Below, piece after piece: positions 37,511 through 50,640 of a stretch of 64,000 nt of DNA (position 1 is the stretch's first letter; each line of letters begins with the position of its first letter). The position numbers and the translations under genes were made by a program. The notes beneath the pieces were generated by a model that did not search any database, was not told where the DNA came from, and saw nothing but the letters and a program-made list of their open reading frames with translations. Source of the stretch: Artemia franciscana (taxonomy: Eukaryota; Arthropoda; Branchiopoda; Anostraca; Artemiidae); the NCBI RefSeq assembly GCF_032884065.1, contig NC_088863.1, positions 62,441,512 through 62,505,511 on the forward strand, given 5' to 3'.

Positions 37511-39200
37511 AATAAAATTATTTATTTAAAAAATCTTCACTTTTCATGAACTTAAAGTTAAGACGTTGATGTTTGAACATCAATGAAAATATGCAATCAA
37601 TGTTTCAAACTGCGGTTTTTGTTTGTTCAAGATCAGCCTCTAATATAAGTGTTAAATTCTGTGTAGTGAAGAGGAACAGAAAAACTTTTGATTATGTATG
37701 AAGATGTACCATATTCTAACCATAACGGTACTCTCAATTTTATTTTATTTCTGGTACCACATTCAGGTTTTAATAGAGTAAGAGACTCTATTACTAAGAA
37801 ATGCGCTATAAAGCATTAGATAACACTCTATGAAGTATTACTTAACAAACGAGTGAATATGAAATTTAAGTGATCTCTAGTAATCGATTTTCGCCTCTGC
37901 ATGTCAATTATAGCAGCCATATGGGATCACACAATTCATTTAATCATTCTAGAATTCGAATACAGAAAATTCTCCTGTAGTGCAATAGGTAATTTTGTGA
38001 AATATATTAGCCGAATCAAAATTGTATATAGACTTTCAAGGTCCAACTGGTTAGCACCCTATTCCACTGAGGGGGAATCCTAATTTTGACACAAAATCTT
38101 TGGAATATAAAGGTTCCCTTATAAAAACGCCGTGAAATTAAATGAAACCTCAAAAAAGAAAAAAAATGCCGTGTTAGAGATTTAAAACAATTAAAGTATT
38201 GTTTAATATTCCACAGGTGTATCCTCCTCATTTAAAAGTGGGGATTCCCCACCGGCCCTGAAGAAACAAGTCCCATTAGAATGCGCCATCCTTAACACTA
38301 GTAAACATTCCCTATTACGTAACAACCAAAAATAAACAAACCCTGTTAACAAGCACCAGTGTCTTGAAGAAGTTTAAAAACAACTGTCTGGATCTGGAAG
38401 GCATAGGCGCCTTGTAAAACTTATTATGCTGTTACTACTGTTACTCAATACTAAAACTGGCTAGTTTTAAAACAACATTAAACCACAGCCAAGAGAGAGC
38501 TTGTTTGACTGACTTTATTAAAACAGTATATATTAACAAAAATATGGTTTTGATCCTACTTTTTAGTGCTACAAAAAACAAAATCTGGCTTGACCATGTT
38601 CTACGCATGGCATCACAAAGATTGTAAGTTATCCTATGCGGGGTAAAAATAAGCAATAGGGATCCAAACGCGAAAGGATCCAAACGCGGCTAAAACATCA
38701 TGGAAGAGGTGAAAAATAAGCTTTAAATATATTGAAGTGAAGGAGGAATACACACAACTGTCTTTTCCTCTGATGACTTGATGCTACAGTAAGTTGCTAG
38801 GAGTAGTGGTAGCAGTAATTGTAGCAGTAAGGGCGCCATTGCAACAAATTTGTTTATTTAATAGTTATCTACTATTTTTAAACAGTTTTTATTAATAAGT
38901 TTTTATTAATAAATAGGCACATTAGCTCTCTTGGTGCAATCCAGTAACTATGACCTTTTGGAAAAATATTAAATAATATAATACTACGTGTCTTGGGTGT
39001 TTGCATTAAGTGGATAAATTCGATTAAAAGATTTATAGAGCAAAAATTAATGTGGCTAATAAAAAATCATATTCAATGAGAAACAGAAAGACAGACAAAG
39101 AATACGGAAACAAGTCTGGAGGGCATTTAGTCAAAAAGTTTCAGTCAGTCAAGCAAGATAAATGTTGCGAAAAAATCTTATGTTGCAACACTTTTTGATA
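37510..39200. other. Intron sequence, nothing recognised
   Basis: AT-rich sequence with no frames, RNA genes or repeats that I can identify, apart from short runs. Confidence 0.5.
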
Positions 39201-39204
39201 TTTT

Positions 39205-39735
39205 AAAAACTAAATAAAAACTAACTACTGATTTTCAACTTGGATATTTATATTAATTTACAGGAAAGTTTAACCTTTATAAGGGCCCAAATCCTGGAAC
39301 TAGGCGTATATGTAAATTTTCTTCATTCTGATTCAGATGTTCAGTTTAAAATTATATGAGCAAGTTGTTTTCTTTGGATTAGACTATTGGAAAGAATACT
39401 GAAGTGGGGGGGGGTCCTTCGTATTCCCCTTACTGTATAATAAGATTACAGGTGATATTTAGGTTAATTTTGCACCCCTTCTAACATTTTCAAAAAATTA
39501 AATAAAGCTATAATTTTCATCTTGAACCTTCTTATTAACTTATAAGAAAGTTTAACCTTTCTAGGGGCCAGAATCCTCGAATTAGGAGTAGAGGTAAATT
39601 TGCTTCAATTCGATTCAGATGTTAAGTTTAGAATTACATGGTCACGTTGGTTTCTTTGGATTAGGCTATTGGGACGAATACTGTAGGGGGGGGGGGGGCT
39701 TCGTGGTATTCCCCTTATTGTAAAATAAATTGACA
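39205..39735. repeat. Tandem duplication (about 290 bp) beside exon 4
   Basis: 39205-39440 and 39495-39735 share the order GGAAAGTTTAACCTTTATAA-type, GATTCAGATGTT, TTTCTTTGGATTAG, a G-run and ATTCCCCTTA. The second copy ends only about 6 bases from the exon 4 donor hexamer, so the duplication left the splice site intact. Confidence 0.75.
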
Positions 39736-39747
39736 GTTGATACTTAC

Positions 39748-39833
39748 ATTATCTTGAACTATTACTCCAACCAGAGGGGGTCCGAACCATGAGGGTATTA
39801 TTCCCAATCCATTTGTTATTCCAAAGAGTAATC
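39748..39833 (-). CDS. SLC17-type transporter, fourth visible exon
   Basis: 86 bases, completing the split Gly and reading LLFGITNGLGIIPSWFGPPL then VGVIVQDN. This is the ITNGxGxIPxxxxPxxVG stretch of helix 11 and its loop, highly typical of SLC17. The acceptor CTTCTAG ends at 39834 and the donor is GTAAGT at 39747-39742. A tandem duplication of intron sequence ends about 13 bases beyond the donor. Confidence 0.92.
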
Positions 39834-40453
39834 CTAGAAGATGTTTTTTTCATATATGAAAAAGTAGAATAACAATGATCAGTCTATCAAATGTGTACTT
39901 AACAGGAGAGATTCCATAATCTTCTATCTAATTATATTAATTGTGTTCGAAAGTTGGGATAAGTAAAACTATATCATTGTCACAAATTAAAGCAGGCTTT
40001 CGGCTTGGTTATAAAAACAGCTGTTTTGTTTTGGTTTAACAGGTTTAAAAGAGATACAAAAAAGAAAACATTTATTTGAATTTAAATTAGCATTGGGTTC
40101 CAATGGTTACATAGCTATTATATAAAAGTGAATTTGCTTGCATTTTTATTTTTGCAGTATTTAGATTTCTTCAGTAAGCAGGATACGAAGATTTTTTCAA
40201 AAGCAAGTATAAGCGAAATACTTATACTAGCTAAATCTGCTTGGCAATGCGTAGTACCCGAAGCGATTCCCGCTGCAGCAAGGTTGGCTGGCAAGTTTGC
40301 TACTTGTCCCTGTAAAAAACACCCAGCTACTGAAACGTCGATTCGACGCCCTATTCAATAGCAATGGCTCAGGAGGATCTTTATCCTTATTCTTTAGTAT
40401 AAGTAAAACTCCCTCAATATTACATATTAAAGTTAGTCGTTTACTTGGTAATT

Positions 40454-40934
40454 AAATAAAAAAACTAATTTTTTTAGCTGAAAGTAAGGAGCGACATTAA
40501 AACTTAAAACGAACAGAAATTACTCCGTATATGAAATGGGTTGTCTCCTCCGCAATTCCTCGCTCTTTACGCTAAAGCTTTTAATTGTAGTAGAATTGTG
40601 GCAAAAAATACAAAATTCCACATTTTTGTAGATAGGAGCTTGAAACTTCTACAATAGGGTTCTCTGATACGCTGAATCCGATGGTGCCATTTTCGTTAAG
40701 ATCCTACGACTTTTAGGGGGTGTTTCCCCCTATTTTCCTAAATAAGGCAAATTTTCTCAGGCTCGTAACTTTTGATGGGTTAGACTAAACTTGATGAAAC
40801 TTATATATTTAAAATCAGCATTAAAATGCGATTCTTTTGATGTAGCTATTTATATCAAAATTCAATTTTTTAGAGTTTTGGTTACTATTGAGCCAGGTCG
40901 CTCCTTACTACAGTTCGTTACCACGAACTGTTTG
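40454..40934 (-). mobile_element. Hairpin-rich element, 481-bp deletion derivative
   Basis: In reverse orientation this has the same start (CAAACAG, hairpin stem ACGAACTGT) and the same end as the 1.7-2.0 kb copies. It is flanked by ATT at 40451-40453 and 40935-40937, the complement of the AAT seen elsewhere. Almost all of the middle is missing and only one arm of the terminal hairpin remains. It lies between exon 3 and exon 4 of the transporter gene. It shows that the two ends are enough to define a mobile unit, as in MITE-like derivatives. Confidence 0.8.
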
Positions 40935-40982
40935 ATTAGCGTCAAAGATCGATCAGGGCATAAACAAAGGATTCATTCAGTT

Positions 40983-41335
40983 CTGTTTGGTAGGACAAAA
41001 GGAAATAGAAAAGAAGAAAAGAGATATAGAGAGCATTAGCATGCGCATAAGCATAATACTATATTCAGTTTTCTTTTGAAGGACAAAAAGAAAAAGAAAA
41101 GAAGAAAAGATATATAGAGAGCAAAGAGAGTATTTGCAAACGCATAAGCAAGATCTATAGAAACCATGAGCATAATTCTTTACTCAATTTTCTTTTGTAG
41201 GACAAAAAAAGAGAAAAGAAGAAAAGGTATATAGAGAGCAGAGAGAGCATTAGCATACGCATAAGCAAGATCTATAGAAACCATGAGCATAATACTTTAC
41301 TCAATTTTCTTGTGTAGGACAAAAAGAATTATGAG
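40983..41335. repeat. Purine-rich tandem repeat
   Basis: Four starts of TAGGACAAAA or AAGGACAAAA at about 40992, 41080, 41198 and 41316 give periods of 88, 118 and 118. Each unit contains AGAAGAAAAG, ATATAGAGAGCA and GCATAAGCA. It is intronic. Confidence 0.8.
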
Positions 41336-41965
41336 GTTCCGATAAAGATATATCTATTAGGCAAAAAAAATTGTAAAACAAAAATAATTGATAATATAAA
41401 TAATAATTAAATAATAATTAATAAAATAATTAATAAAACAAAAAAGTAAAACAATAAAACAAAAAATAATTCTTGTAAAACGAAAATGTATCCTCAGATT
41501 TCAGAAATTCTAAACACAAAACAATTATAATTCTTACAAAACAAAAAATAATTCTAACAAAACAAAAATACATCCTAAATAATTTTCTTTTTTACATTTT
41601 GAAGGTTTTATGTTTGTTTTTATTATTCCTTCTATTCAAAAGCTGAGGCATGTAAAAGTACCTAATTAAAAACCATTCAACTTCTGGTCTAGTGATTAGC
41701 TTTTGGATTATGTGGAGACCTTACACAGAACTATTCAATTTTTTTTGTTAAAAAGGAATTGAGAAAAAAAGAAAAGTTCCAGCGCATGTATGCTTGTTTC
41801 TTTTTTCAGATTTGGAATTTCGAAAATTCTTGTTGAAAAGGCCCTCAGAGCTAAAGTTATATTATTATTGCACCTTAATGAACATTCTGACTTATTATGT
41901 AGCATCATGACTAGAAATAAAGTTGGAACAAAAATTGAACTCGGTCTTTTATTGGAACTTCGGAA

Positions 41966-41966
41966 T

Positions 41967-42034
<68 letters not shown>
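41966..42034. repeat. (GA)n microsatellite
   Basis: An interrupted run of about 34 GA units. Arg/Glu-repeat frames through it are not genes. Confidence 0.95.
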
Positions 42035-42035
<1 letters not shown>

Positions 42036-42436
42036 AAACAAACCTAGGTAATGAGGACGGGAGTTTGGGAAGAAAAAACTCCCTCGTACTGATCCTTTTC
42101 ATGAGGAGTTCTTATCTACATAATTTATTTTTCTTGAACTAAATAGTTAATACAGATGATTTACACAAAAATAAAATGCATTTATGGAAACCATCACATA
42201 GAGCAATTCCCAACCTCTTGGAAATGAGAGTGTAGGAAAAACAGCACCAAAAGAGGAGGTTGATAGAAACTCCCAAGTCAATCCTGGTAAGAAAAAACTA
42301 CTCCCTGTATTAGTTCATGCCCCCTAGGACACTCCCTGGTGGGGCTTTTCATGGCATATAATTCTCATACCCCAATTATAAAATTCCGCTATGCTGAAAG
42401 TTTCCTATTTAGGTATCTCTTGTTAAGCTTTCCGAG

Positions 42437-42709
42437 TTGCTAGGCCTTACAGGCTACGAACCACTAACGCACAACAGAATATATAACGCACAACTGAATA
42501 ATAATATTTCCTTCAATAGAGACTTGGGAGAATATTCACTAAATGCTCTACACACATATTTGATTAAAAATGACCTTACAAAATATTATAAAACACCAAT
42601 AGATATTATCACAGAACCTGTCACCAATAGACCTATCAGATCAGCAGCCAAAAAAGGCAAGATTGGCATTAAGAAAGTGTTTTTAGATCATTTTCTGTCA
42701 TTTCAATGA
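42437..42709 (+). CDS. Unassigned 90-codon open frame
   Basis: A plus-strand frame antisense to the transporter gene, in its third-to-fourth exon intron. The composition is protein-like rather than low complexity: NNNISFNRDLGEYSLNALHT, then a basic end RPIRSAAKKGKIGIKK. I recognise no domain. There is no evident promoter, and neighbours give no context. It may be a remnant of a mobile element frame or chance. The chosen Met is simply the first in frame, and the frame may be open further upstream. Confidence 0.22.
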   Translation: MLGLTGYEPLTHNRIYNAQLNNNISFNRDLGEYSLNALHTYLIKNDLTKYYKTPIDIITEPVTNRPIRSAAKKGKIGIKKVFLDHFLSFQ

Positions 42710-43431
42710 ATTGCCTCGTTTCATCACAATTTATTTGTCAGTCGTGGTTGAATTTCGCTGAGGTAAGGATGCTGGGACTGTTTTGAAAAAATTTTCTTCT
42801 TAGTTTTATTGATTTTATTCTGATGTGAGTTTTGTCTTCTTATATATTATGGCATTGCTGAGGACGGCCCTTGGACACAGGGTAGAAATATTCATTTTAA
42901 TTTGTTTCCCACTGTCTTGAGAAATTCCCTACTGTTCTTCTTGTTTTTGGTGTTTAAGAAATAAATAATGTTAGAAAAAGAGTGAAAAAAAGTATTTAAG
43001 TTATTTATTCTGCCCATATAGCACGTGTATAGGAATTTTTTTGAATTATGATGTTTGGAGGGGAGAGGGAGAATGTAACTTCAAAAGAATAGCTTCAATG
43101 GACGAACTATGCACTTAACACACTTTAGCGCACCACAGCTAAAGGAACATTTTCGAAAACTCGTAAAAAGACTTTGACTTCCTGGAGAACGGTTTACTTT
43201 GTAAGAGTACCCAAAGTATTTTTGCAAATTATAATATAAATTTGAAATTTTCACAAACGCTACGATTAGCTTCACTATACCTTATAATTTTTCTTATAGA
43301 CAATGAAGCCTAAGTGGAAGGGGAACAGTAGGAAAATTATATTATCATTGTCAAAGTAGTCTATTACATGAAATGAAATGAAAAAGCTTCTAACTTCTGA
43401 CATAAACGAACACAAAATATGAGAACAGTAC

Positions 43432-43587
43432 CTGAGTAGTTGGGAGCAAGATCAATATGGTTGATAAACCATCCACCATAAACTGCTGCTTGTAAAGATT
43501 GTCCCAGTGCCAACATTGCAATGACCAATGCTAAGTTACAACCAGAGAATGCAACAACCACAAGGGTAAGAGCTGGTCCAAAGTGCC
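43432..43587 (-). CDS. SLC17-type transporter, third visible exon
   Basis: 156 bases, beginning HFGPALTLVVVAFSGC after a split Gly codon. It covers a helix (LALVIAMLALGQSLQAAVYG) and the family-typical GGWFINHIDLAPNYSG. In SLC17 proteins the segment N-x-x-D-L-x-P-x-(F/Y)-(A/S)-G lies near helix 10. The acceptor TTTTTCAG ends at 43588 and the donor is GTACTG. The exon is phase 1 at both ends. Confidence 0.92.
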
Positions 43588-44414
43588 CTGAAAAAGGATA
43601 GATGTAAATTACGTAACAAATGAAGCAAAGATTTTAACTATGACGTGCAAAAATTTGAACTTAGAACCGAGGTAGGTCAAGCAGCTCTTTAGATTTTATC
43701 GATAAATAAGCTTTTAAAACAGTTTCAATTTTTTGTAACATGGTTCAGTTTGGACTTTAAACCACTAGAAAATATTAGCTCGATGCTCAGGATTCGAAGC
43801 TCATTTCTAAAGGATAGTTAGGCATAATTGGGGTAAAAGTTCTGGGCAGCTTGTGCCTGAAAAGTTTGGTTCTCATCAACATCTAAAGTTTTATGTCAAG
43901 GCCACATTATAGCCAAACATGTCGGTGAAATCAAAATTACGCATGATTACAGTGCCAATTATGTTCTCGAATAGAACATTTTTCAATTTTCAAGCATAAA
44001 ATTATTGACCGAATCAGAAACTTGATTTGAATCTTGATTAAATCATTGAATCAGAGTTGAGTTTTAAGACATAATCATTAAAACTGAAAAGATGGGAACA
44101 GTGGTATTTTATATTTGATAATAAAATAACAAATGTTAAGAAAATATAGTATTAGTAGAAAGAAGTAGGGAACAAACGAGCGTGCAAACTCTGTAAATTA
44201 ATTTCCTGCAATTTTAATTTTCCATTTCTGAAATACAAGTGTAGCACTAAAATCAAGAAAAATGCCATGGCATAAGTAAAATTTGGCTTTTTTTAATCGA
44301 CAGATGTGACTATGATATGGATTGGGCATCAGTCTAAGTTTAATTAATTAATTTAAAAAAAAAAAAATCGGAAAAATATTTCAAGCAAAAGTAAAAACCT
44401 ACATTAAGCCAAAC

Positions 44415-44512
44415 ATGAGTAGATCATTTAAGTAGATCAGTATTTAAGTAGATCAGATATATAAGTAGATCAGTATTTAAGTAGATCAGATATATAAGTA
44501 GATCAGTAGCAT
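44415..44512. repeat. Minisatellite of AGTAGATCA units
   Basis: Six AGTAGATCA words are spaced about 17 bases apart. Spacer words TATTTA and GATATATA alternate, giving a higher-order period of about 34. Confidence 0.88.
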
Positions 44513-44939
44513 CATTTTACAAGGATAGAACTACCTACCATAAATGACAATCATAAGCAAATGGAATGCAAAAGGAAAGGAATTATATACTCAAACGTCA
44601 GACTCAAAATGAGCAGACACCACCACAAAGAAGAGCAGGGCCCGTGACCCTATTCTACAGGCCAGAAAATAATTTGTCCTTTACTGAAATCAAAAGTCGA
44701 AAAAAAATCGTGGAATAAGTTTTAAAATTTTATTTCTGCTTGTTTTTAATTAATATTGTATTTTTAATTGGCTATGTAAATAATATTTCAATTTTTTTTG
44801 GCTTATCATTAGCAGCGCAATAGCGCTGCCTGAGTAAAGAATGATGTGGGTACAATGCTTTTTTCTTGTTTTTCTTTTGGTTTTGGACCAGGGCACTTCG
44901 TATCGAACTATTCGTCGTAGAAACAAAAGAGCTCATTCG

Positions 44940-46149
<1,210 letters not shown>

Positions 46150-46150
<1 letters not shown>

Positions 46151-48430
46151 CAGAAAAAGGGTCGTAGGCTATGCCCTGGAGACATGCAAAGTATATACAG
46201 AAAGGGTGATCGTCTAAACTTTGGAAAGGGCCCATTGGACTAATAATGTCACCGTCCGTTTCCCCGAACACATCCAATCAAAATTTTGAAATGGCCTTAT
46301 TCCCCAACTCAATTGAAAGATCCTGATATTATGTCTTTAAGGATGACAATCCCATCACAGGCGTCATGCTAAGGGTCGTAAGTTACGCTCTGGGGGCATA
46401 TAAGGTTTTTATAGAAAGGGTTGTCATATAAACTTTGGTGGGGGATCATTCGATTGGAAATCGGAAGGACTAATGCCCTTTTTATTGGTCAAAAGTAATT
46501 GACCCCCCCCCCCCTATATCACATCAACTTCCAAAACACACCTAATAAAAAATTTTGAGATAGTAATTTTGTTCAGCGAAGTTGGGAAGTCTGGAAATTA
46601 TGTCTTTGAAGATGACAGCCACCCCATAGCCTTCAACGCAAGGATGATTGTAGGTTATGCCCTGAGGGCATATTTGTTTTTATGGAAAGGGTGGTGGTAA
46701 AAACTCTAGAATGGACTCATTTGATTGGAAATCAGATGTTCAAGTGTCATTTTAATGAGTCAAAGTTATCACAGGGCAGTCATTCTCCCATGACGTATTT
46801 TCCACAAATGCATCCAATAGAAATTTTGAGATTATCATTTGTTCCAAAATAATCCGAAAATCACATAAAAAGTTTTTTGGGGTTGACAAGACCTCCAAGA
46901 GTCTTGGGGTAAGGGTTGTAAGTTAAGCTTTGGGGTATATAAAGTTTTTATGAAAGAGAGGGGGTTCGTTTGAACTTTAGAATAGGCTCATTTGATGGAT
47001 GTGTGTAGTTCTAGTTGTCTTGCAAGAATCTAAAGTCATTGAGGACAACTAGCTCCTCCCTGACATCCTTTTTCCTGAAACGTATTCAGTTGAAATTGAA
47101 AGATAGTCATTTTGTTACCAATAGTCTAAAATTATGCAACTATGTCTTTAGGGTGGACACAATCCCTAGACCCCATGGGCAAGGGGTCTAAGTTATATTC
47201 TGGGGGATATAAGACTTTTACGGAACGGTTGGTTGTATAAGGTTTTGATCGGATGGAGCTCATTTGATTGGAAGTCAGAACTTTCAGTGCCCCTTTTAAA
47301 ATTCAAAATGAATGGAGGGCCATCCGTCCCCCCTCCCAAGCCTACCATTCTCCAAAATATATCCAACTGAAGTTTTAACAGGTCTATTTTGTTCAGCCTT
47401 GTTGAAAGGTCCAGTGATTCTTTGGGGACGTCAACCTTCCTAAAGTCCTCAGGACAAGGGCTGTAAGCTAGGTAAAACGTTCATTGTTTACATATGGTAT
47501 ATTTAAAAAGGTATAACTTTAATTTCCAAGAAGTCAAAGAGTATTGAAGTGAGCCTTTCAGAGAGTGTTGATGGGAGTTTTGAACTAAGTCAAAACACGT
47601 TATGTGTAGGCTATAAGGATTGTCACAAGTGTGTAACACAAAAATAACTGAGTATATTTAATTTGGAAATTTTAGGAAATGATAAGGCATGTAATCAAAA
47701 AGACAATATTTGCATGCTACTGATGATACTACAACTACCGCCACTACTATTACAAGACAGTCTTTTAATTACTGTATTGAAGGTAAATTCAAACTAAATC
47801 AAAAGACACTATGTGCAATTGTCAAAATAGCGCATCTCAAGAATTGAGTTGGGTATTAAATTGGAACTTACATAGAATGCTTAAAGAGAAACTTCGTCTC
47901 ACCAAAAGGCAATAATTGCACACTACTGGTAATATTACTGTTACTGCTATATATACTACAACTGCTACTACTCCTTGTATTGCAACTACTTGTAAGGTTA
48001 AGAGCATTGAGACAAAAATTTCAAGAAGTATACGAAGATCAGGTTACCAAAATGACATACCAGCAATGTCATAGCGATGGCTATTTCTAATAGATTGAGA
48101 CTTCAAGGACTGAATGTGAGGGATGTTCTACAGACCAAAAGACAATAAACTCCTAATGCTAGTAGTACTACCGTTATTCAATAATTTTACTAGTAAAATC
48201 AATACTACTACTGTGACTACTATTACGATTATACCTAAGCTTATGAAGGTGAAATTTTCAAGGAATTTTGAGGGGGAACGTAAACTGAATCACAACATGC
48301 CATCTGTGCCCTTAGTTTACTTGCCTAAGTGCGCCCTAGCCTGCGCAGTTGCAATAGTTATAGCAGTATTAGTAGCAGTATACGCAACACTGGTTTCTTC
48401 AACATCCCCATCAATACACGCTGAAAGTTT
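46150..48430 (+). repeat. Left arm of large imperfect palindrome
   Basis: The reverse complement of 48680-50640 in matching order. 46186-46250 (TATACAGAAAGGGTGATCGT) pairs with 50560-50630, 47240-47300 pairs with 49500-49570, and 47991-48026 pairs with 49047-49080. 48123-48330 pairs with 48700-48950. The left arm holds about 280 extra bases around 47500-47800. The module phrases of the hairpin element run through the arm. Confidence 0.8.
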
Positions 48431-48679
48431 CATCTAAATCTATCAACCGTTCCTGAAGCATTTTTGATGCGTCTGCTCGACAACTTGTGTGGGCATAGTG
48501 TGTCTTGATTTAGTTCCCAAACTTTTTGCCTTAATATCCTTAGTTTTAAGAGCAGTAGTAGCAGTAATAGCTGTAGCATTAATTGCAGTAGCCTCAGCTT
48601 TAGTGGCAGTAATAGCAATGAAAGTAGTAGTATTATGATGCAAATATTTTCTTTTGTTTAGTTCAACATCTCTCACAAT
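48431..48679. other. Palindrome centre
   Basis: About 250 bases between the arms, containing a run of AGCAGTAGTAGCAGTAATAGC-like trinucleotide variants. No gene is recognised. Confidence 0.5.
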
Positions 48680-50640
48680 AAACTCCAATTTTTTAAATTC
48701 ACGCAGCAGACTGATCCTAAGATATTGCTGTTACATCCTTTTGGCATCCTGCATACAGACGACATGTTGTGATTCAGTTCACCTTCACCCCCAAAATTCC
48801 TTGGAAATTTAACCTTCATACCCTTAGGCACAGTTTTAACAGTAGTCACAGTGGTAGTATTGATGTTACTAGTATAGTTACTGAACAGCGGCAGAACTAC
48901 TAGCATTGCTAGTATTAAATTATTGCCTTTTGGTCAGTAAAACATCCCTCTCATTCAGTCCTTGAAGTTTCAACTTAATAGAACTAGCCATTACTATGGC
49001 ATTGCTGGTATGTCCTTTTGATAACCTGTATTTTCGTATAATTCTTGAAATTTTTGTCTCAGTGCTCTTAAACTTACAAGTAGTTGCAATACCAGTAGCA
49101 GTAGCAGTTTTAGTAAATATTGTAGTAACAATAGTATTAACTGATGTGTGCAATTATTGCCTTTTGGTGAGACGATCTTCCCCTTTCAGCATTCTTTGTA
49201 AGTTCCAATTTAATACTCAAATCAATTCTTGAGATACGCCATTTTGAAAATCGCAAATGCATATCTTTCTAAATAACATGCCATGCCATACCATGTGTAA
49301 ACAGTGAACGAATTGCCTAGCTTACAGCCCTAGTCCTGATGACTGTGGGGAGGTTGACATCCCCAAAGATATAATTACTGGACTTTTCAACAAAGCCGAG
49401 CAAAATACATCTCTTAAAATTTTAATTGGATATATTTTTGGAGAATGATAGGCTTGGGAGGGGGTGCTGATGGTCCTGAATTCATTTTCGACTATTAAAA
49501 AGGGCACTAAAGCTTCCGCATTCCAATCAAATGAGATCCATCCGATCCAAAGCTTATGCAACCAACCGTTCGGTAAAACTCTTATGCCCTGAGGAATAAC
49601 TTACAACCCTTGCCCATGCGGTCTGGGGGATTGTGTCCAACCTAAAGATATAGTTGCATAATTTTTGACTATTGGTAACAAATTGACTATCTTTCAATTT
49701 CAACTGAATGCGTTTCGGGAAGAGAGTATGTCAAGGGGGGCTAGTTGCTCTCAATCACTTTAAACTCTTGAAAAACAACTAGAACTATACATTTCCAGTC
49801 AAATAAGCCTCTTCTAAAGTTCAAACGACCTCTCTCTCTTCCATAGAAACCTTATATGCCCCTGGGGCATAACTTACAACCCTTACCCCCAGACTCTGGG
49901 GGGTCTTGTCAACCCCAAGAACTTTTTATGTGACCTTTGGAGTAGGTTGTAATAAATGATCATATCAAAACTTTTATTGGATGCATTTGTGGAAAATACG
50001 ACACTGGGGGAGCAACTACCCTCTGATCAGTTTGACTCATAAAAAGGACACTAGAACATCTAATTTTCAATCAAACAAGTCAATCCTGGAGTTTTCACCA
50101 CCACCCTTTCCATTAAAATATATATGCCCTCGGGGCATAACTTACAGCCCTTGTGTTGAAGGCTGGAGGGGAGGGAGAGGGCTGTCATCATCAAAGACAT
50201 AATTTCCAGACTTCCCAACTTCGCTGAACAAAATGGATATCTCAAGATTTTTGATTATATATATTTGGGAGTTGATGTGCGTGGGGGGGACTCGTTACCT
50301 TCCCATCCTTTTGACTAATAAAAGGGGCACTAGCCCTTCCAATCTCTAATCGAATGAGTCCCCACTAAATTTTATTTCATCACCCTTTCTATATAAACCT
50401 TATATGCCCCCAGGGCGTAACTTACAACCCTTATCCTGACGTCTGTGGTGGATTTGTCATCCTTAAAGACAAAATTCCCTGACCTATCAGTTATGTTGAA
50501 GAAAATGGCCATCTCAAAATTCTTATAGGATATGTATTGGGAAATGGGTGGCTAGATCACCAATCCAATGGGCCCTCTCCGAAGTTTATACGATCACCCT
50601 TTCTGTATATACCTTACATGTCCCAAATGCATAATAAAAA
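48680..50640 (-). repeat. Right arm of large imperfect palindrome
   Basis: The inverted partner of 46150-48430. Short frames at 48123-48437 (plus) and 48673-48906 (minus) look alike only because the arms are inverted copies. The arms are diverged by many substitutions and small indels, so the structure is not a recent assembly foldback. Confidence 0.8.

Noticed and set aside
40128-40361. 77-codon plus-strand frame, also open on the minus strand as a possible extra transporter exon
   Set aside because: The flanking transporter exons (43432 end and 39833 start) already share a split Gly codon and join in frame, so no exon is needed here. The peptides match no family that I know.
41790-42047. 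Frame ending in an Arg-Glu repeat
   Set aside because: The second half is the (GA)n microsatellite and the first half has no recognisable features.
48123-48906. Similar ORFs on opposite strands suggesting a gene pair
   Set aside because: They are inverted copies within the two arms of the large palindrome, and their frames end at different, unsupported places.
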